This document shows positions 1 through 7,190 of a DNA stretch of 12,216 bases, piece after piece. The stretch's first letter is position 1. Each line of letters starts with the position of its first letter. The translations under genes and the position numbers were made by a program. Origin of the DNA: Actinomycetota bacterium (GTDB lineage Bacteria > Actinomycetota > Thermoleophilia > Gaiellales > Gaiellaceae); assembly GCA_013696185.1 (NCBI GenBank), contig JACCZA010000129.1:1-12216 (forward strand). Direction: 5' to 3'. Below the pieces are notes generated by a model. That model searched no databases. It worked only from the letters and a program-made list of their open reading frames with translations, and had not been told where the DNA came from.

Positions 1-1411
1 CGGCAACCGTGCTGCTCGCCCGCCGCCCGCCGAGCAGCCGCTCGAGCGCGGGGACGGAGCGCGGGCGCGGATGGCGGCGGCGCTCGACGGCGGGCCGCCG
101 CGCTCGTCGTGGACGGAGCGGCGAGGAGGGTTGCACGTGCTCCCGGCGGGCAACGAGCCGCCCGGACGGCACGTTCGTCTCCGCACCGAGCTGCGCCGAG
201 ACGACTCTGTTCCTCCCCCGCTGCTTCGCGCGGTAGACCGCCACGTCGGCCGCGTGGACGAGCGCGGCGACGTCCGCCGCATCGTCGGGACAGCCCGCCA
301 CCCCGATCGACACCGTTGCCCGCAGCGGTACGCGCGCGGTGCGCACCTCGAACCTCGTCTCCGCGACCGTGGCTCGGAGCCGCTCGGCGACCGCGAGGGC
401 CTGCTCCCGATCGGTCTCGGGCAGGGCGACCGTGAACTCCTCGCCCCCGAACCGACCCGCGATGTCGTAGTCGCGCAGCGACAGGCGGAAGACGGAGGCG
501 ACCTCGCGAATCACCTCGTCGCCGGCCAGGTGACCGTGCGCGTTGTTGATCTCGCGCAGCAGGTCGAGGTCGATCATCAGGAGCGAGAGGGGCCGGTTAC
601 AGCGCTCCGTCCGCGCCAGCTCTTGCTCGAGCGCCCGCGTGAAGTGGCGCGCGTTGTAGAGACCCGTCTTCGCGTCGAGCCGTGCCTCGAGCTCGAGCGC
701 GGGCACCGAGAGCGACCGGTGGATGAGCACGAGCGGTGCGAGCGCGACGGGCAGGAGCCAGGGATCCGTGCGCCACAGCGTTGCGACGCCGATGCCCGTC
801 GCGGCGAGCACGACGTCCGTCGAGATCGTCCCGAGCGCGAACAGGCCGCTCTCCCCGAGCGAGGTGCCTCGAGCCAGCCCGAGCAGCACCGCGAGCAGGC
901 CGCGCGAGAGCAGGACGAAGATTATCGAGGCAGCGATCCCCGCCACCGCCCAGACCGCCTGCGAGCCGACGAGGTCGAGGGAGCCGACGGCCTGCGCCGC
1001 GGCCCATGCACCGAGCCCGGCCAGGGCCGAGCTGCCGATCGTGAGGGTGGCGAGCGGGAATGGTCCGCGCCGGCCGAGCCACGCGGGCAGCTGCGAGGCG
1101 ACCGCCGTCAGCAGGACGAGCTCGGGGGGCAGGAGCAGAGCCGCCGGGATGACGAAGGCGACGCCGGCGTGAGAGACGGGTGAGCCCGGAGCCCGCGATA
1201 CCAGCAGATGCGCGATCGCACCCGCCCCCGAGAGGAGGAGGAACGAGCCCCAGCCGTGCGTGCCGGAGCCGAGCCGGCCGAGCAGGATCGCCGCTGCTCC
1301 GCCGGCGACGACCGCGAGCACCGCGAAGTACGGCAGAGCCTCCTCGCGGAGGGGAACGCGCAGGCTCGCGGTGGTCTCGGCGCCGAGAGCCTCGGCCGGC
1401 AGAGCCCTCAC
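1..1411 (-). CDS. Membrane-anchored GGDEF diguanylate cyclase (partial, C-terminus off the left edge)
   Basis: Predicted to make cyclic di-GMP from two GTP at the inner face of the membrane. Counting from GTG at 1411-1409, residues about 26-231 are six or seven hydrophobic segments, followed by a short linker and a GGDEF domain that begins near DAKTGLYNARHF (246-257). The active-site signature is GGEEF at 322-326. An RxxD inhibitory site (RDYD, 313-316) lies exactly five residues before it, so the cyclase should be both active and subject to product inhibition. The domain ends near VYRAKQRGRNRVV (392-404). After that the frame stays open for about 66 more codons to the window edge as a tail rich in Arg, Pro, Ser and Ala, so the true C-terminus is not visible. 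The start is uncertain: GTG 1411 leaves about 25 residues before the first membrane segment, and an in-frame GTG at 1528-1526 is the alternative. The gene is divergent from murT. I see no named sensory domain; the N-terminus may be a MASE-like membrane sensor, which is inference. Confidence 0.88.
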   Translation of the reverse strand, partial: MRALPAEALGAETTASLRVPLREEALPYFAVLAVVAGGAAAILLGRLGSGTHGWGSFLLLSGAGAIAHLLVSRAPGSPVSHAGVAFVIPAALLLPPELVLLTAVASQLPAWLGRRGPFPLATLTIGSSALAGLGAWAAAQAVGSLDLVGSQAVWAVAGIAASIIFVLLSRGLLAVLLGLARGTSLGESGLFALGTISTDVVLAATGIGVATLWRTDPWLLPVALAPLVLIHRSLSVPALELEARLDAKTGLYNARHFTRALEQELARTERCNRPLSLLMIDLDLLREINNAHGHLAGDEVIREVASVFRLSLRDYDIAGRFGGEEFTVALPETDREQALAVAERLRATVAETRFEVRTARVPLRATVSIGVAGCPDDAADVAALVHAADVAVYRAKQRGRNRVVSAQLGAETNVPSGRLVARREHVQPSSPLRPRRARRPAVERRRHPRPRSVPALERLLGGRRASSTVA

Positions 1412-1452
1412 GTCGCAGCCGCGCGCCTCTGCGCGATCGTCTCCGTCCCCAT
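1408..1452 (-). CDS. Possible 14-codon leader ORF overlapping the cyclase start
   Basis: On the minus strand, ATG at 1452-1450 opens a 14-codon frame (MGTETIAQRRAAAT) that ends in TGA at 1410-1408. That stop overlaps the proposed GTG start of the cyclase as GTGA. A purine-rich GGGGAG lies 4 nt before the ATG, a better Shine-Dalgarno than anything directly before the cyclase GTG. The arrangement would allow translational coupling of the membrane cyclase to a short leader. It is too short for any homology judgement and could be chance. Confidence 0.3.
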   Translation of the reverse strand: MGTETIAQRRAAAT

Positions 1453-1500
1453 CGCTCTCCCCTCGCTCACCGGCACCCCTGCGGTCGCCCGATCTCGCGC

Positions 1501-1506
1501 ACCTTA
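1501..1506 (-). promoter_or_regulatory. Possible -10 box for the leader ORF and cyclase
   Basis: The minus-strand hexamer TAAGGT fits the actinobacterial TANNNT pattern. It would place a transcription start near 1494, about 40 nt before the ATG of the leader ORF. No convincing -35 element was seen. The fit is weak and rests on the hexamer and its position alone. Confidence 0.25.
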
Positions 1507-1562
1507 CGGCGCTCGCTTCCCGGCGCACATCACCCGTTCCAGGGATCTGCCAACAGCCCGAA

Positions 1563-1568
1563 TACACT
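1563..1568 (+). promoter_or_regulatory. -10-like box for near-leaderless murT
   Basis: TACACT lies 10 nt before the GTG start of murT, which would put the transcription start 0-4 nt from the start codon. There is no Shine-Dalgarno-like sequence in the gap. The site sits in the 167-nt divergent region between the cyclase and murT. No TTGACA-like -35 is visible. Confidence 0.45.
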
Positions 1569-1578
1569 GGTCGGCGCT

Positions 1579-2946
1579 GTGCGCCTGGGTCTCGAGATAG
1601 CGCTGGCGCGGGCGGCGGGGCGTCTCTCGCGGCTCGCGGGCGCCGGCGGAGGCACGACGCTTCCCGGCAAGCTCCTGCTCAGGCTCGATCCCGACGCGAT
1701 CGACAGGCTCGGCCGTCGCCTGCCCCTGGGCTCGGCTCTCGTCTCGGCCACGAACGGCAAGACGACGACGGCGGCGATGGCGGCCGAGATCCTCTCGACG
1801 CGGTTCCGGCTGGCTCACAACCGCTCCGGCGCGAACCTCGTCTCGGGCGTGGCCTCCGCCCTGCTTCGTGCCGACGGCGCAGAGCTCGGGCTGCTCGAGG
1901 TCGACGAGGCCGCGCTGCCAGAGGTGGTGCGGCGCATCCATCCGCGCGCACTCTGTCTCGGCAACCTCTTTCGCGACCAGCTCGACCGCTACGGGGAGCT
2001 CGAGCTGGTGGCGGACGGCTGGCGCGCGGCGGTGCGCGGCCTGCCCGCCGCGACGGCGCTCGTCGTGAACGGCGACGACCCGCAGGTCGCCTCCCTGTCC
2101 ACCGAGGGAGGAACCCCGACCGTCTTCGGGCTCGACGACCCGCGCCACGCCCTGCCGGCCGTTCCTCACGCCGCCGACTCGAGCCACTGCATCCGCTGCG
2201 GGACGCCGTACGCCTACGCCGCGGTCTACGTCGGCCACCTCGGCGACTACCGCTGCCCGAAGTGCGGTCACGCGCGTCCGGCACTCGACGTCGTCGCGCG
2301 CGGGATCGAGCTGAACGGCCTCGAGAGCGCCGCATTCGACCTCGTCGCGCCGGGCGGGACGACGCGGATCGCGCTGCGGCTGCCCGGCCTCTACAACGTG
2401 TACAACGCGCTCGCGGCCGCGTCGCTCGCGCTCGCGCTCGGTGCGGGGCTCGACGACGTCCGAGCCGGGCTCGAGCGCTTCAGCGCCGCCTTCGGCCGTT
2501 TCGAGCGGATCGCGGTGGGCGACCGCCGCGTGCTCGTGCTCCTGATCAAGAACCCGGCGGGGGCGAACGAGGCGGTACGCACGCTCCTCGCGGGCGGGGC
2601 GCCGACGCTGGCCGTGATCGCGCTCAACGACGCGATCGCCGACGGGCGCGACGTCTCGTGGATCTGGGACGTCGACTTCGAGCCCCTGCTCGAGCGCCTC
2701 GAGCGCGTGATCGCGACGGGCGAGCGTGCGGCCGAGCTCTCGCTGCGCTGCAAGTACGCGGGCGTCGACCCGGAGCGGATCGAGCTCGTGCCCGAGCTGG
2801 AGCGCGCGCTCGACCGTGGGCTCGAGCTGACGCCGCCCGGCGGCGAGCTCGTCATCCTCCCCACCTACACCGCCATGCTGTCGCTGCGGAAGACCGTGGC
2901 GGGCCGCGGCTACGTGCGCCCCTACTGGGACGAGCGAGCCGCGTGA
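1579..2946 (+). CDS. murT: Lipid II isoglutaminyl synthase, Mur-ligase subunit MurT
   Basis: With GatD it amidates the alpha-carboxyl of D-Glu in the lipid II stem peptide, using ATP and glutamine-derived ammonia, on the cytoplasmic side of the membrane. The 455-residue product has the Mur-ligase ATP loop SATNGKTTT (56-64). It also has the MurT-specific zinc ribbon, with cysteine pairs at 204/207 and 226/229. The C-terminal DUF1727-type domain contains ADGRDVSWIWD (354-364), where the Asp that completes the GatD catalytic triad is expected; which Asp it is was not determined. The length is close to S. aureus MurT (about 437 residues). GTG at 1579 was chosen because it follows a -10 box directly and fits the family N-terminus. 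The open frame continues upstream to 1180 only as low-complexity sequence antisense to the cyclase. The stop overlaps the gatD start as GTGA, which suggests translational coupling. Confidence 0.95.
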   Translation: MRLGLEIALARAAGRLSRLAGAGGGTTLPGKLLLRLDPDAIDRLGRRLPLGSALVSATNGKTTTAAMAAEILSTRFRLAHNRSGANLVSGVASALLRADGAELGLLEVDEAALPEVVRRIHPRALCLGNLFRDQLDRYGELELVADGWRAAVRGLPAATALVVNGDDPQVASLSTEGGTPTVFGLDDPRHALPAVPHAADSSHCIRCGTPYAYAAVYVGHLGDYRCPKCGHARPALDVVARGIELNGLESAAFDLVAPGGTTRIALRLPGLYNVYNALAAASLALALGAGLDDVRAGLERFSAAFGRFERIAVGDRRVLVLLIKNPAGANEAVRTLLAGGAPTLAVIALNDAIADGRDVSWIWDVDFEPLLERLERVIATGERAAELSLRCKYAGVDPERIELVPELERALDRGLELTPPGGELVILPTYTAMLSLRKTVAGRGYVRPYWDERAA

Positions 2947-3695
2947 GCCGGATCGTCGTCGGGCACCTCTATCCCGACTACCTGAACATCTACGCCGATC
3001 GCGGCAACATCGCGGTGCTGGAGCGGCGCGCGGCCTGGCGCGGCCACCGGCTCGAGGTGCGCGACGTGAGCGTCGGGGACGACCTCGTGCCGGGAGAACA
3101 CGACCTGCTCTACATCGGCGGCGGCCAGGATCGCGAGCAGGCGCTGATCGCGCCCGACCTGGCGGCCAAGGGCGAGGCGGCCCGGGCCGCCGTCGACGGG
3201 GGAGCCGCGCTCCTCGCGGTGTGCGGCGGCTACCAGCTGATGGGCCGCTCGTACCTCGACGGGAGCGGCGAGCGGCTTCCAGGCGTCGGCCTCTTCCCGC
3301 TCGAGACGGTCGCCGGGAGCCGCAGGCTGATCGGCGACGTCCTGCTCGAGTGCGAGCTCGAGCCGGGAGAGAGGCGAGCCCTGGCCGGCTTCGAGAACCA
3401 CGCAGGCAGGACGCTGCTCGACGAGAGCGGCACGCCGCTCGGGCGCGTGGTGGCTGGGTTCGGGAACGACGGCGAGAGCGGCTTCGAGGGCTGCCGGATC
3501 GGCAACGCGGTCGGGACGTACCTACACGGCCCCCTCCTTCCCCGGAACCCCTGGCTCGCGGACTGGCTCCTGGAGCGCGCGCTCAGCCGGCGCGGCGAGG
3601 GTGACGTGATGCTCGAGCCGCTGCCGGACGAGCTCGAGCACGAGGCGCACGAGGTCGCCGCGCGGCGCGCGCGGGAGCGCGGCGGCCGGCGCTAG
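2943..3695 (+). CDS. gatD: Lipid II isoglutaminyl synthase, glutaminase subunit GatD
   Basis: This is the glutamine amidotransferase partner of MurT: it hydrolyses glutamine and passes ammonia to the activated D-Glu of lipid II. The 250-residue protein is a class I (triad type) amidotransferase of the CobB/CobQ-like GATase group. The nucleophile lies in AVCGGYQLMG and is Cys94, the same number as in S. aureus GatD. The catalytic His is His195 in TYLHGPLLPRNP. Arg128 in GSRRLIGD matches an arginine reported as important for glutamine binding. The N-terminus (LYPDYLNIYADRGNI, 9-23) is typical of GatD. GTG at 2943 overlaps the murT stop (GTGA), the usual arrangement for a co-translated obligate heterodimer. 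The C-terminal 30 residues are Arg/Glu-rich and probably form a helix. Nothing unusual was seen. Confidence 0.95.
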   Translation: MSRIVVGHLYPDYLNIYADRGNIAVLERRAAWRGHRLEVRDVSVGDDLVPGEHDLLYIGGGQDREQALIAPDLAAKGEAARAAVDGGAALLAVCGGYQLMGRSYLDGSGERLPGVGLFPLETVAGSRRLIGDVLLECELEPGERRALAGFENHAGRTLLDESGTPLGRVVAGFGNDGESGFEGCRIGNAVGTYLHGPLLPRNPWLADWLLERALSRRGEGDVMLEPLPDELEHEAHEVAARRARERGGRR

Positions 3696-3698
3696 ACT
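3693..3698 (+). promoter_or_regulatory. -10-like box embedded in the gatD stop codon
   Basis: TAGACT begins with the gatD TAG stop and ends 8 nt before the ATG of the next gene. This places a start of transcription within about 2 nt of that ATG. A GGAG sits only 1 nt before the ATG, too close to work as a normal ribosome binding site, which favours a leaderless message. Confidence 0.35.
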
Positions 3699-3706
3699 CC
3701 CGGAGC

Positions 3707-4192
3707 ATGCGTGCACGGCTGCTGACGGTTGTCGCCGTGGTTGCCCTGATCGGTCCGGCAGCCGTCGAAGCTGTGCCTCGCCCCGCCCGCTCGGCGCAGG
3801 AGCCGGCGTGTCCGGCAACCGCCTTCCAGCCGAAGCCGCCGAACGCGTGGATGGGAAGTCTGTCGACCCGGTGGCTCCGCCGCGGCACGCTCTGGATGGG
3901 ATACACGCGTGCGGACACGGCTTTCGTAGCCGATCCGCGTGGGCAGAAGATCGGCTGGTTCAGGGACAATGGCAGCAAGTGGGGACGGCTCCGCGTCAGC
4001 GGCCGGCGCCTCGACGGCGAAGCACCGGCGCTCAGGGCGGACATCTCGGCCAAGTACCCGTTCAAGGAGGGCTTCACGGCCTCGGCGCTCTACTTCTCCT
4101 CCCCGGGCTGCTGGCGGGTGGTCGCCCGCCTCGGCGTGAGCACTCGCTACGTCTTCGTCATACGCGTCGAGCCCGCCCCGCCCCTGCGCTAG
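3707..4192 (+). CDS. Small secreted protein of unknown function, GCW-motif family
   Basis: No function can be assigned. The 161-residue product starts with a signal peptide: MRAR, then a hydrophobic core LLTVVAVVALIGPAAV, with likely cleavage near residues 19-30. The mature part has two cysteines, Cys35 and Cys135, that could form an extracytoplasmic disulfide. It is rich in Trp and aromatic residues and ends in a beta-rich segment FSSPGCWRVVARLG (130-143) then YVFVIRV. The order GRRLDG (99-104), a GF-S-L segment, GCW and a terminal FV-R-V resembles a widespread family of uncharacterised exported bacterial proteins with an Ig-like ending; this is pattern memory, not a search result. It lies 11 nt after gatD but probably has its own leaderless promoter. 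Its stop shares CTAG with the dut stop. Confidence 0.8.
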   Translation: MRARLLTVVAVVALIGPAAVEAVPRPARSAQEPACPATAFQPKPPNAWMGSLSTRWLRRGTLWMGYTRADTAFVADPRGQKIGWFRDNGSKWGRLRVSGRRLDGEAPALRADISAKYPFKEGFTASALYFSSPGCWRVVARLGVSTRYVFVIRVEPAPPLR

Positions 4193-4623
4193 AGCCCCGA
4201 GGAGCCGTGTCCGCGGCCCCCCCGCTCCGTCTCCGCCAGCTCCTCGTACTCGACAAGCGAGACGCTCGAGATCGGTAGGACGACGAGTTGCGCGACGCGT
4301 GCTCCGGGCTCGACGACGAACGCCTCGTGCGCGTCGGTGTTGTGCAGGATCACGCGCAGCTCGCCGCGGTAGCCGGAGTCGATCAACCCGGGTGCGTTGA
4401 GGATCGTGAGGCCGTGGTTCGCCGCGAGACCCGAGCGGGGCAGCACGAACCCGGCGTGGCCCTCGGGGATGGCGACTGCGAGGCCCGTGCCGACCACCGC
4501 GCGGGTGCCCGGCTCGAGGACGACGCGGTCGCACGAGGACAGGTCGAGACCGGCGTCCCCGAGGTAGGCGTGGTGCGGCAGGGTCGCCTCGCCCCGGAGA
4601 CGCCGGATCGGAAGGTCGATCAC
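4189..4623 (-). CDS. dut: dUTP diphosphatase (dUTPase)
   Basis: Hydrolyses dUTP to dUMP and pyrophosphate, keeping uracil out of DNA and supplying dUMP for dTMP synthesis; a cytosolic homotrimer in this family. All five trimeric dUTPase motifs are present in the 144 residues. Motif I is AGLDLSS (24-30), II is PRSGLA (62-67), III is GLIDSGYRGEL (79-89) with catalytic Asp82, IV is GARVAQLVV (107-115), and V is RGGRGHGSSG (134-143). His139 replaces the usual Phe that stacks on uracil; mycobacterial dUTPases also have His here, which supports an actinobacterial origin. The GTG start overlaps the hflX stop (GTGA), so the two are probably co-transcribed. The stop codon overlaps the stop of the convergent secreted-protein gene. 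Confidence 0.97.
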   Translation of the reverse strand: MIDLPIRRLRGEATLPHHAYLGDAGLDLSSCDRVVLEPGTRAVVGTGLAVAIPEGHAGFVLPRSGLAANHGLTILNAPGLIDSGYRGELRVILHNTDAHEAFVVEPGARVAQLVVLPISSVSLVEYEELAETERGGRGHGSSGL

Positions 4624-5942
4624 CCCGACGTGCGCCGGGATCCGAGCTCGGCGCCGGCAACCGCCTCGGCGACGAGGTAGGGCGCGAAGCGGCGGACCTC
4701 CGCGGGCGGCAGGAGGGCGCGGATCACCACGCCCTCCGGCGTGTCCGTCCGTTCCGCGATCGGCGCGCCGAGGGCGTACAGCTCGCTCAGCCTGTCACCG
4801 TGGTCATAGGGCACGAGCAGGCGCACCGCCTGGAAGCGGTCGGAGAAGCGCTCGGCGATGCGCCTGCGCAGCTCTGCGAGCCCGTCGCCCGTCAGTGCCG
4901 AGACCTGCAGCGCGCCGGGGAACTGGTTCTCGAGCCGGCGGCGCCGGAGCGGATCGACGGCGTCGATCTTGTTCAGGACGAGCTCGAGCGGCAGCTCGGC
5001 CGCGCCGATCTCCGCGAGGACGGCGTCGACGGCGGCCCGCTGCTCCTCGAGGCGCTCGGGAGGTGCCGAGGCATCCACGACGTGCAGCACGAGGTCCGCG
5101 ACGAGCGTCTCCTCGAGCGTCGCCGCGAAGCCCTCGACGAGCTGGGTCGGCAGCCGCCGGATGAAGCCGACAGTGTCGGTGACGAGGTAACGGCGTCCCT
5201 CGTGCTCGAAGCCGCGCGTGGTCGGGTCGAGCGTCTCGAACAGGCGGTTGTCGACCGAGGCAGCCGCGTCCGTGAGGGCGTTCAGGAGGGTGGACTTGCC
5301 GACGTTCGTGTAGCCCGCGAGCGCAACTGTGGGGATCTGGGTGCGGCGGCGCTCCTGCCGGCGCACATCGCGCTGGCGCGAGACCTCCTTCAGCCGGCGG
5401 CGGAGCAGGGAGATCCGCCGGCCGGCGATCCGGCGGTCGGTCTCGAGCTGCGTCTCGCCGGGGCCTCTCGTGCCGACCCCGCCGCCGAGCCGCTCGAGGT
5501 GCTGCCAGAGTCCCCGCATGCGAGGCAGGTTGTACTGGAGCTGCGCGAGCTCGACCTGGAGCTTGCCCTCGGCGCTGACGGCGTGCTGGGCGAAGATGTC
5601 GAGGATCAGCTGCGTCCTGTCCACGACGCGCGCGGACAGCGCGTTCTCGAGCGCCCGCTGCTGTCCGGGCTTGAGCTCGTCGTCGACGAGGAGCACCTCT
5701 GCACCATCCTGCGCGAAGGCGTGCTCGAGCTCCTCGAGCTTCCCCTTGCCGACGTAGGTGCGCGGATCCGGCTGCGCCCGGTGCTGCACGAGCCGCCCGA
5801 GCGGTCGGACGCCTGCGGTGCGGGCGAGCTCGTCGAGCTCCGCGAGCGCTTCGCCCTCGTCCACCCCGGGCCCGAGGACGGCGAGCACGAAGCCGCGCTC
5901 GGGCTCCTGGTGCGGGGATGCTTCCGGCTGCCTGACGGTCAC
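4620..5942 (-). CDS. hflX: Ribosome-associated GTPase HflX
   Basis: HflX binds the 50S subunit and splits stalled or hibernating ribosomes, particularly under heat stress. The 440-residue protein has the N-terminal HflX domain with TYVGKGKLEEL (62-72) and the family signature GTRGPGETQLETDRR (157-171). An Arg-rich coiled linker leads into the GTPase domain: G1 GYTNVGKST (210-218), switch I TLDPTTR (237-243), G3 DTVGF (256-260) and G4 NKID (324-327). The length matches E. coli HflX (426). The open frame continues far upstream, but only as sequence antisense to the aminotransferase gene. GTG at 5942 was chosen because a CATAAT box ends exactly 7 nt before it, so the mRNA should begin at or next to the start codon. 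It overlaps dut by 4 nt and is divergent from the aminotransferase gene. Confidence 0.94.
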   Translation of the reverse strand: MTVRQPEASPHQEPERGFVLAVLGPGVDEGEALAELDELARTAGVRPLGRLVQHRAQPDPRTYVGKGKLEELEHAFAQDGAEVLLVDDELKPGQQRALENALSARVVDRTQLILDIFAQHAVSAEGKLQVELAQLQYNLPRMRGLWQHLERLGGGVGTRGPGETQLETDRRIAGRRISLLRRRLKEVSRQRDVRRQERRRTQIPTVALAGYTNVGKSTLLNALTDAAASVDNRLFETLDPTTRGFEHEGRRYLVTDTVGFIRRLPTQLVEGFAATLEETLVADLVLHVVDASAPPERLEEQRAAVDAVLAEIGAAELPLELVLNKIDAVDPLRRRRLENQFPGALQVSALTGDGLAELRRRIAERFSDRFQAVRLLVPYDHGDRLSELYALGAPIAERTDTPEGVVIRALLPPAEVRRFAPYLVAEAVAGAELGSRRTSG

Positions 5943-5949
5943 GGGGGTG

Positions 5950-5955
5950 ATTATG
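5950..5955 (-). promoter_or_regulatory. -10 box for leaderless hflX
   Basis: CATAAT on the minus strand (five of six matches to TATAAT) is followed by CACCCCC and then the GTG start. The 7-nt gap is the usual distance from a -10 box to the transcription start, so the message should start at the GTG. No -35-like hexamer is seen about 17 nt upstream. This is the best of the leaderless promoter candidates in the window. Confidence 0.6.
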
Positions 5956-6041
5956 CCCGGGGAGGCTTCGGTGAGCCCGTGCCGGCGAGGATGGTCGTTA
6001 AGCTCGAGCCTCGTGGCGAGCGCACCCGAGAGCTCGAGGCC

Positions 6042-7190
6042 GTGCGGCTGTCTCCCGTCCTGACGCGGCTCGCCACGTACCCCTTCGTGCGCCTCGAGCA
6101 GGCGAAGCGGGACGTGGCGGCCCGCGGCGTCCACCTGATCGACTTCGGCGTCGGCGACCCGCGTGAGCCGACGGACGAGCGGATCCGCCGCGCGCTCGTG
6201 GAGAGCCTGACCGAGACGTCCCGCTACCCGCTGGCACAAGGGCTGCCCGAGCTGCGGGGCGCGATCGCCGGCTGGTGCGAGCGGCGCTTCGGCGTCGAGC
6301 TCGACCCCGAGCGCGAGATCATCCCCACCCTCGGCAGCAAGGAGGCGATCTTCAGCCTCGCGCAGGTGCTCGTCGACCGGGACGGCGGACGCAAGCTGGT
6401 GGCGGTGACCGAGCCGGGCTACCCCGTGGCCGAGCGTGGCGCCCTCTTCGCCGGAGGCGAGCTCCTGCGGCTGCCGCTCCTCGAGCGCTTCGCCTTCCTC
6501 CCCGACCTGGACGCACTCGACGCGGACGTGCTCGGGCGCCTGGCGATCCTCTGGCTCAACTACCCGAACAACCCGACGGGGGCGACCGCGCCGATCGAGC
6601 TGTATCGCCGCCTGGCCGGGCTGGCGCTCGAGCACGACTTCGTGCTCGCCTCCGACGAGGCCTACAGCGAGCTCTGGTTCGACGAGCCGCCCGCCTCCGT
6701 GCTGCAGGTGGGCGACCGGCGCAACGTGATCGCCTTCAACACGCTCAGCAAGCGCTCCTCGATGACGGGCTACCGCTCGGGGTTCGCGGCGGGGGACCCC
6801 GAGTTGATCGGTGCCCTGCGCGCCTTCCGCCCGACGGTCGGGACGGCGCCGCAGGAGTTCGTCCAGCGCGCCTCGGTGGTCGCCTGGGGGGACGAGGAGC
6901 ACGTGGAGCGCACGCGCGCCGTCTACGCCGCCAAGCGCGAGCTCTTCCTGGAGCTCCTCGCCCGCAAGGGCCTGCGGCTCGCGGGCAGCCGGGCCACGAT
7001 GTACCTCTGGGTGGCAGTGCCGGACGGCGAGGGCTCGGAGGCGTTCGCCGGGCGACTGCTGGAGCAGGGCATCGTCGTCGCGCCCGGTGCGTACTTCGGC
7101 GAGGCCGGCGAGGGCTACGTCCGCTTCGCACTCGTTCCGAGCCTCGAGGACTGTCGCCGTGCCGTCGAGATCCTGGAGCGCGTGCTCTGA
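6042..7190 (+). CDS. dapC: Class I/II PLP aminotransferase, probable N-succinyl-diaminopimelate aminotransferase
   Basis: Probably transfers an amino group from glutamate to N-succinyl-2-amino-6-oxopimelate in the DAP/lysine pathway. The substrate is inferred mainly from the adjacent dapD; the fold is certain. From GTG 6042 the product is 382 residues. Fold type I aminotransferase marks are present: the DFGVGDPREPTD segment (34-45), the YP-QG turn (62-67), NYPNNPTG (173-180), the SDEAYSELW cofactor region (204-212) and the PLP lysine Lys237 in NTLSKRSSMTGYRSGF. A YVRFALV segment near the C-terminus carries the usual carboxylate-binding Arg. Start choice: the family N-terminus is normally near VRLSPVLTRLATYPF, which favours GTG 6042. 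ATG at 5991 would add 17 charged residues and is directly preceded by GGCGAGG. The stop overlaps the dapD start. LL-DAP aminotransferase or another amino acid aminotransferase is less likely next to dapD. Confidence 0.9.
   Translation: MRLSPVLTRLATYPFVRLEQAKRDVAARGVHLIDFGVGDPREPTDERIRRALVESLTETSRYPLAQGLPELRGAIAGWCERRFGVELDPEREIIPTLGSKEAIFSLAQVLVDRDGGRKLVAVTEPGYPVAERGALFAGGELLRLPLLERFAFLPDLDALDADVLGRLAILWLNYPNNPTGATAPIELYRRLAGLALEHDFVLASDEAYSELWFDEPPASVLQVGDRRNVIAFNTLSKRSSMTGYRSGFAAGDPELIGALRAFRPTVGTAPQEFVQRASVVAWGDEEHVERTRAVYAAKRELFLELLARKGLRLAGSRATMYLWVAVPDGEGSEAFAGRLLEQGIVVAPGAYFGEAGEGYVRFALVPSLEDCRRAVEILERVL
7175..7178 (+). promoter_or_regulatory. Ribosome binding site supporting a CTG start for dapD
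   Basis: GGAG lies inside the end of the aminotransferase gene, 8 nt before the CTG at 7187. This is ideal spacing and is the main local evidence that translation of dapD begins at that unusual codon. Confidence 0.55.

Noticed and set aside
71..1183. Long plus-strand open frame opposite the cyclase
   Set aside because: It has low-complexity Arg/Glu/Pro composition with no motif, while the opposite strand encodes a clear GGDEF protein; it is a shadow of high GC.
4800..5990. Plus-strand open frame upstream of and in frame with the aminotransferase
   Set aside because: It is antisense to hflX and carries no family motifs; the aminotransferase family begins near 6042.
5999..6004. TAAGCT as a -10 box for the aminotransferase gene
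   Set aside because: It matches TANNNT and would give a leader of about 31 nt to GTG 6042, but GATTAT at 5949-5954 is an equal candidate and neither has a -35, so no promoter was assigned.
5943..6902. Upstream extension of the hflX frame
   Set aside because: It is antisense to the aminotransferase gene, and a precise -10 box directly precedes GTG 5942.
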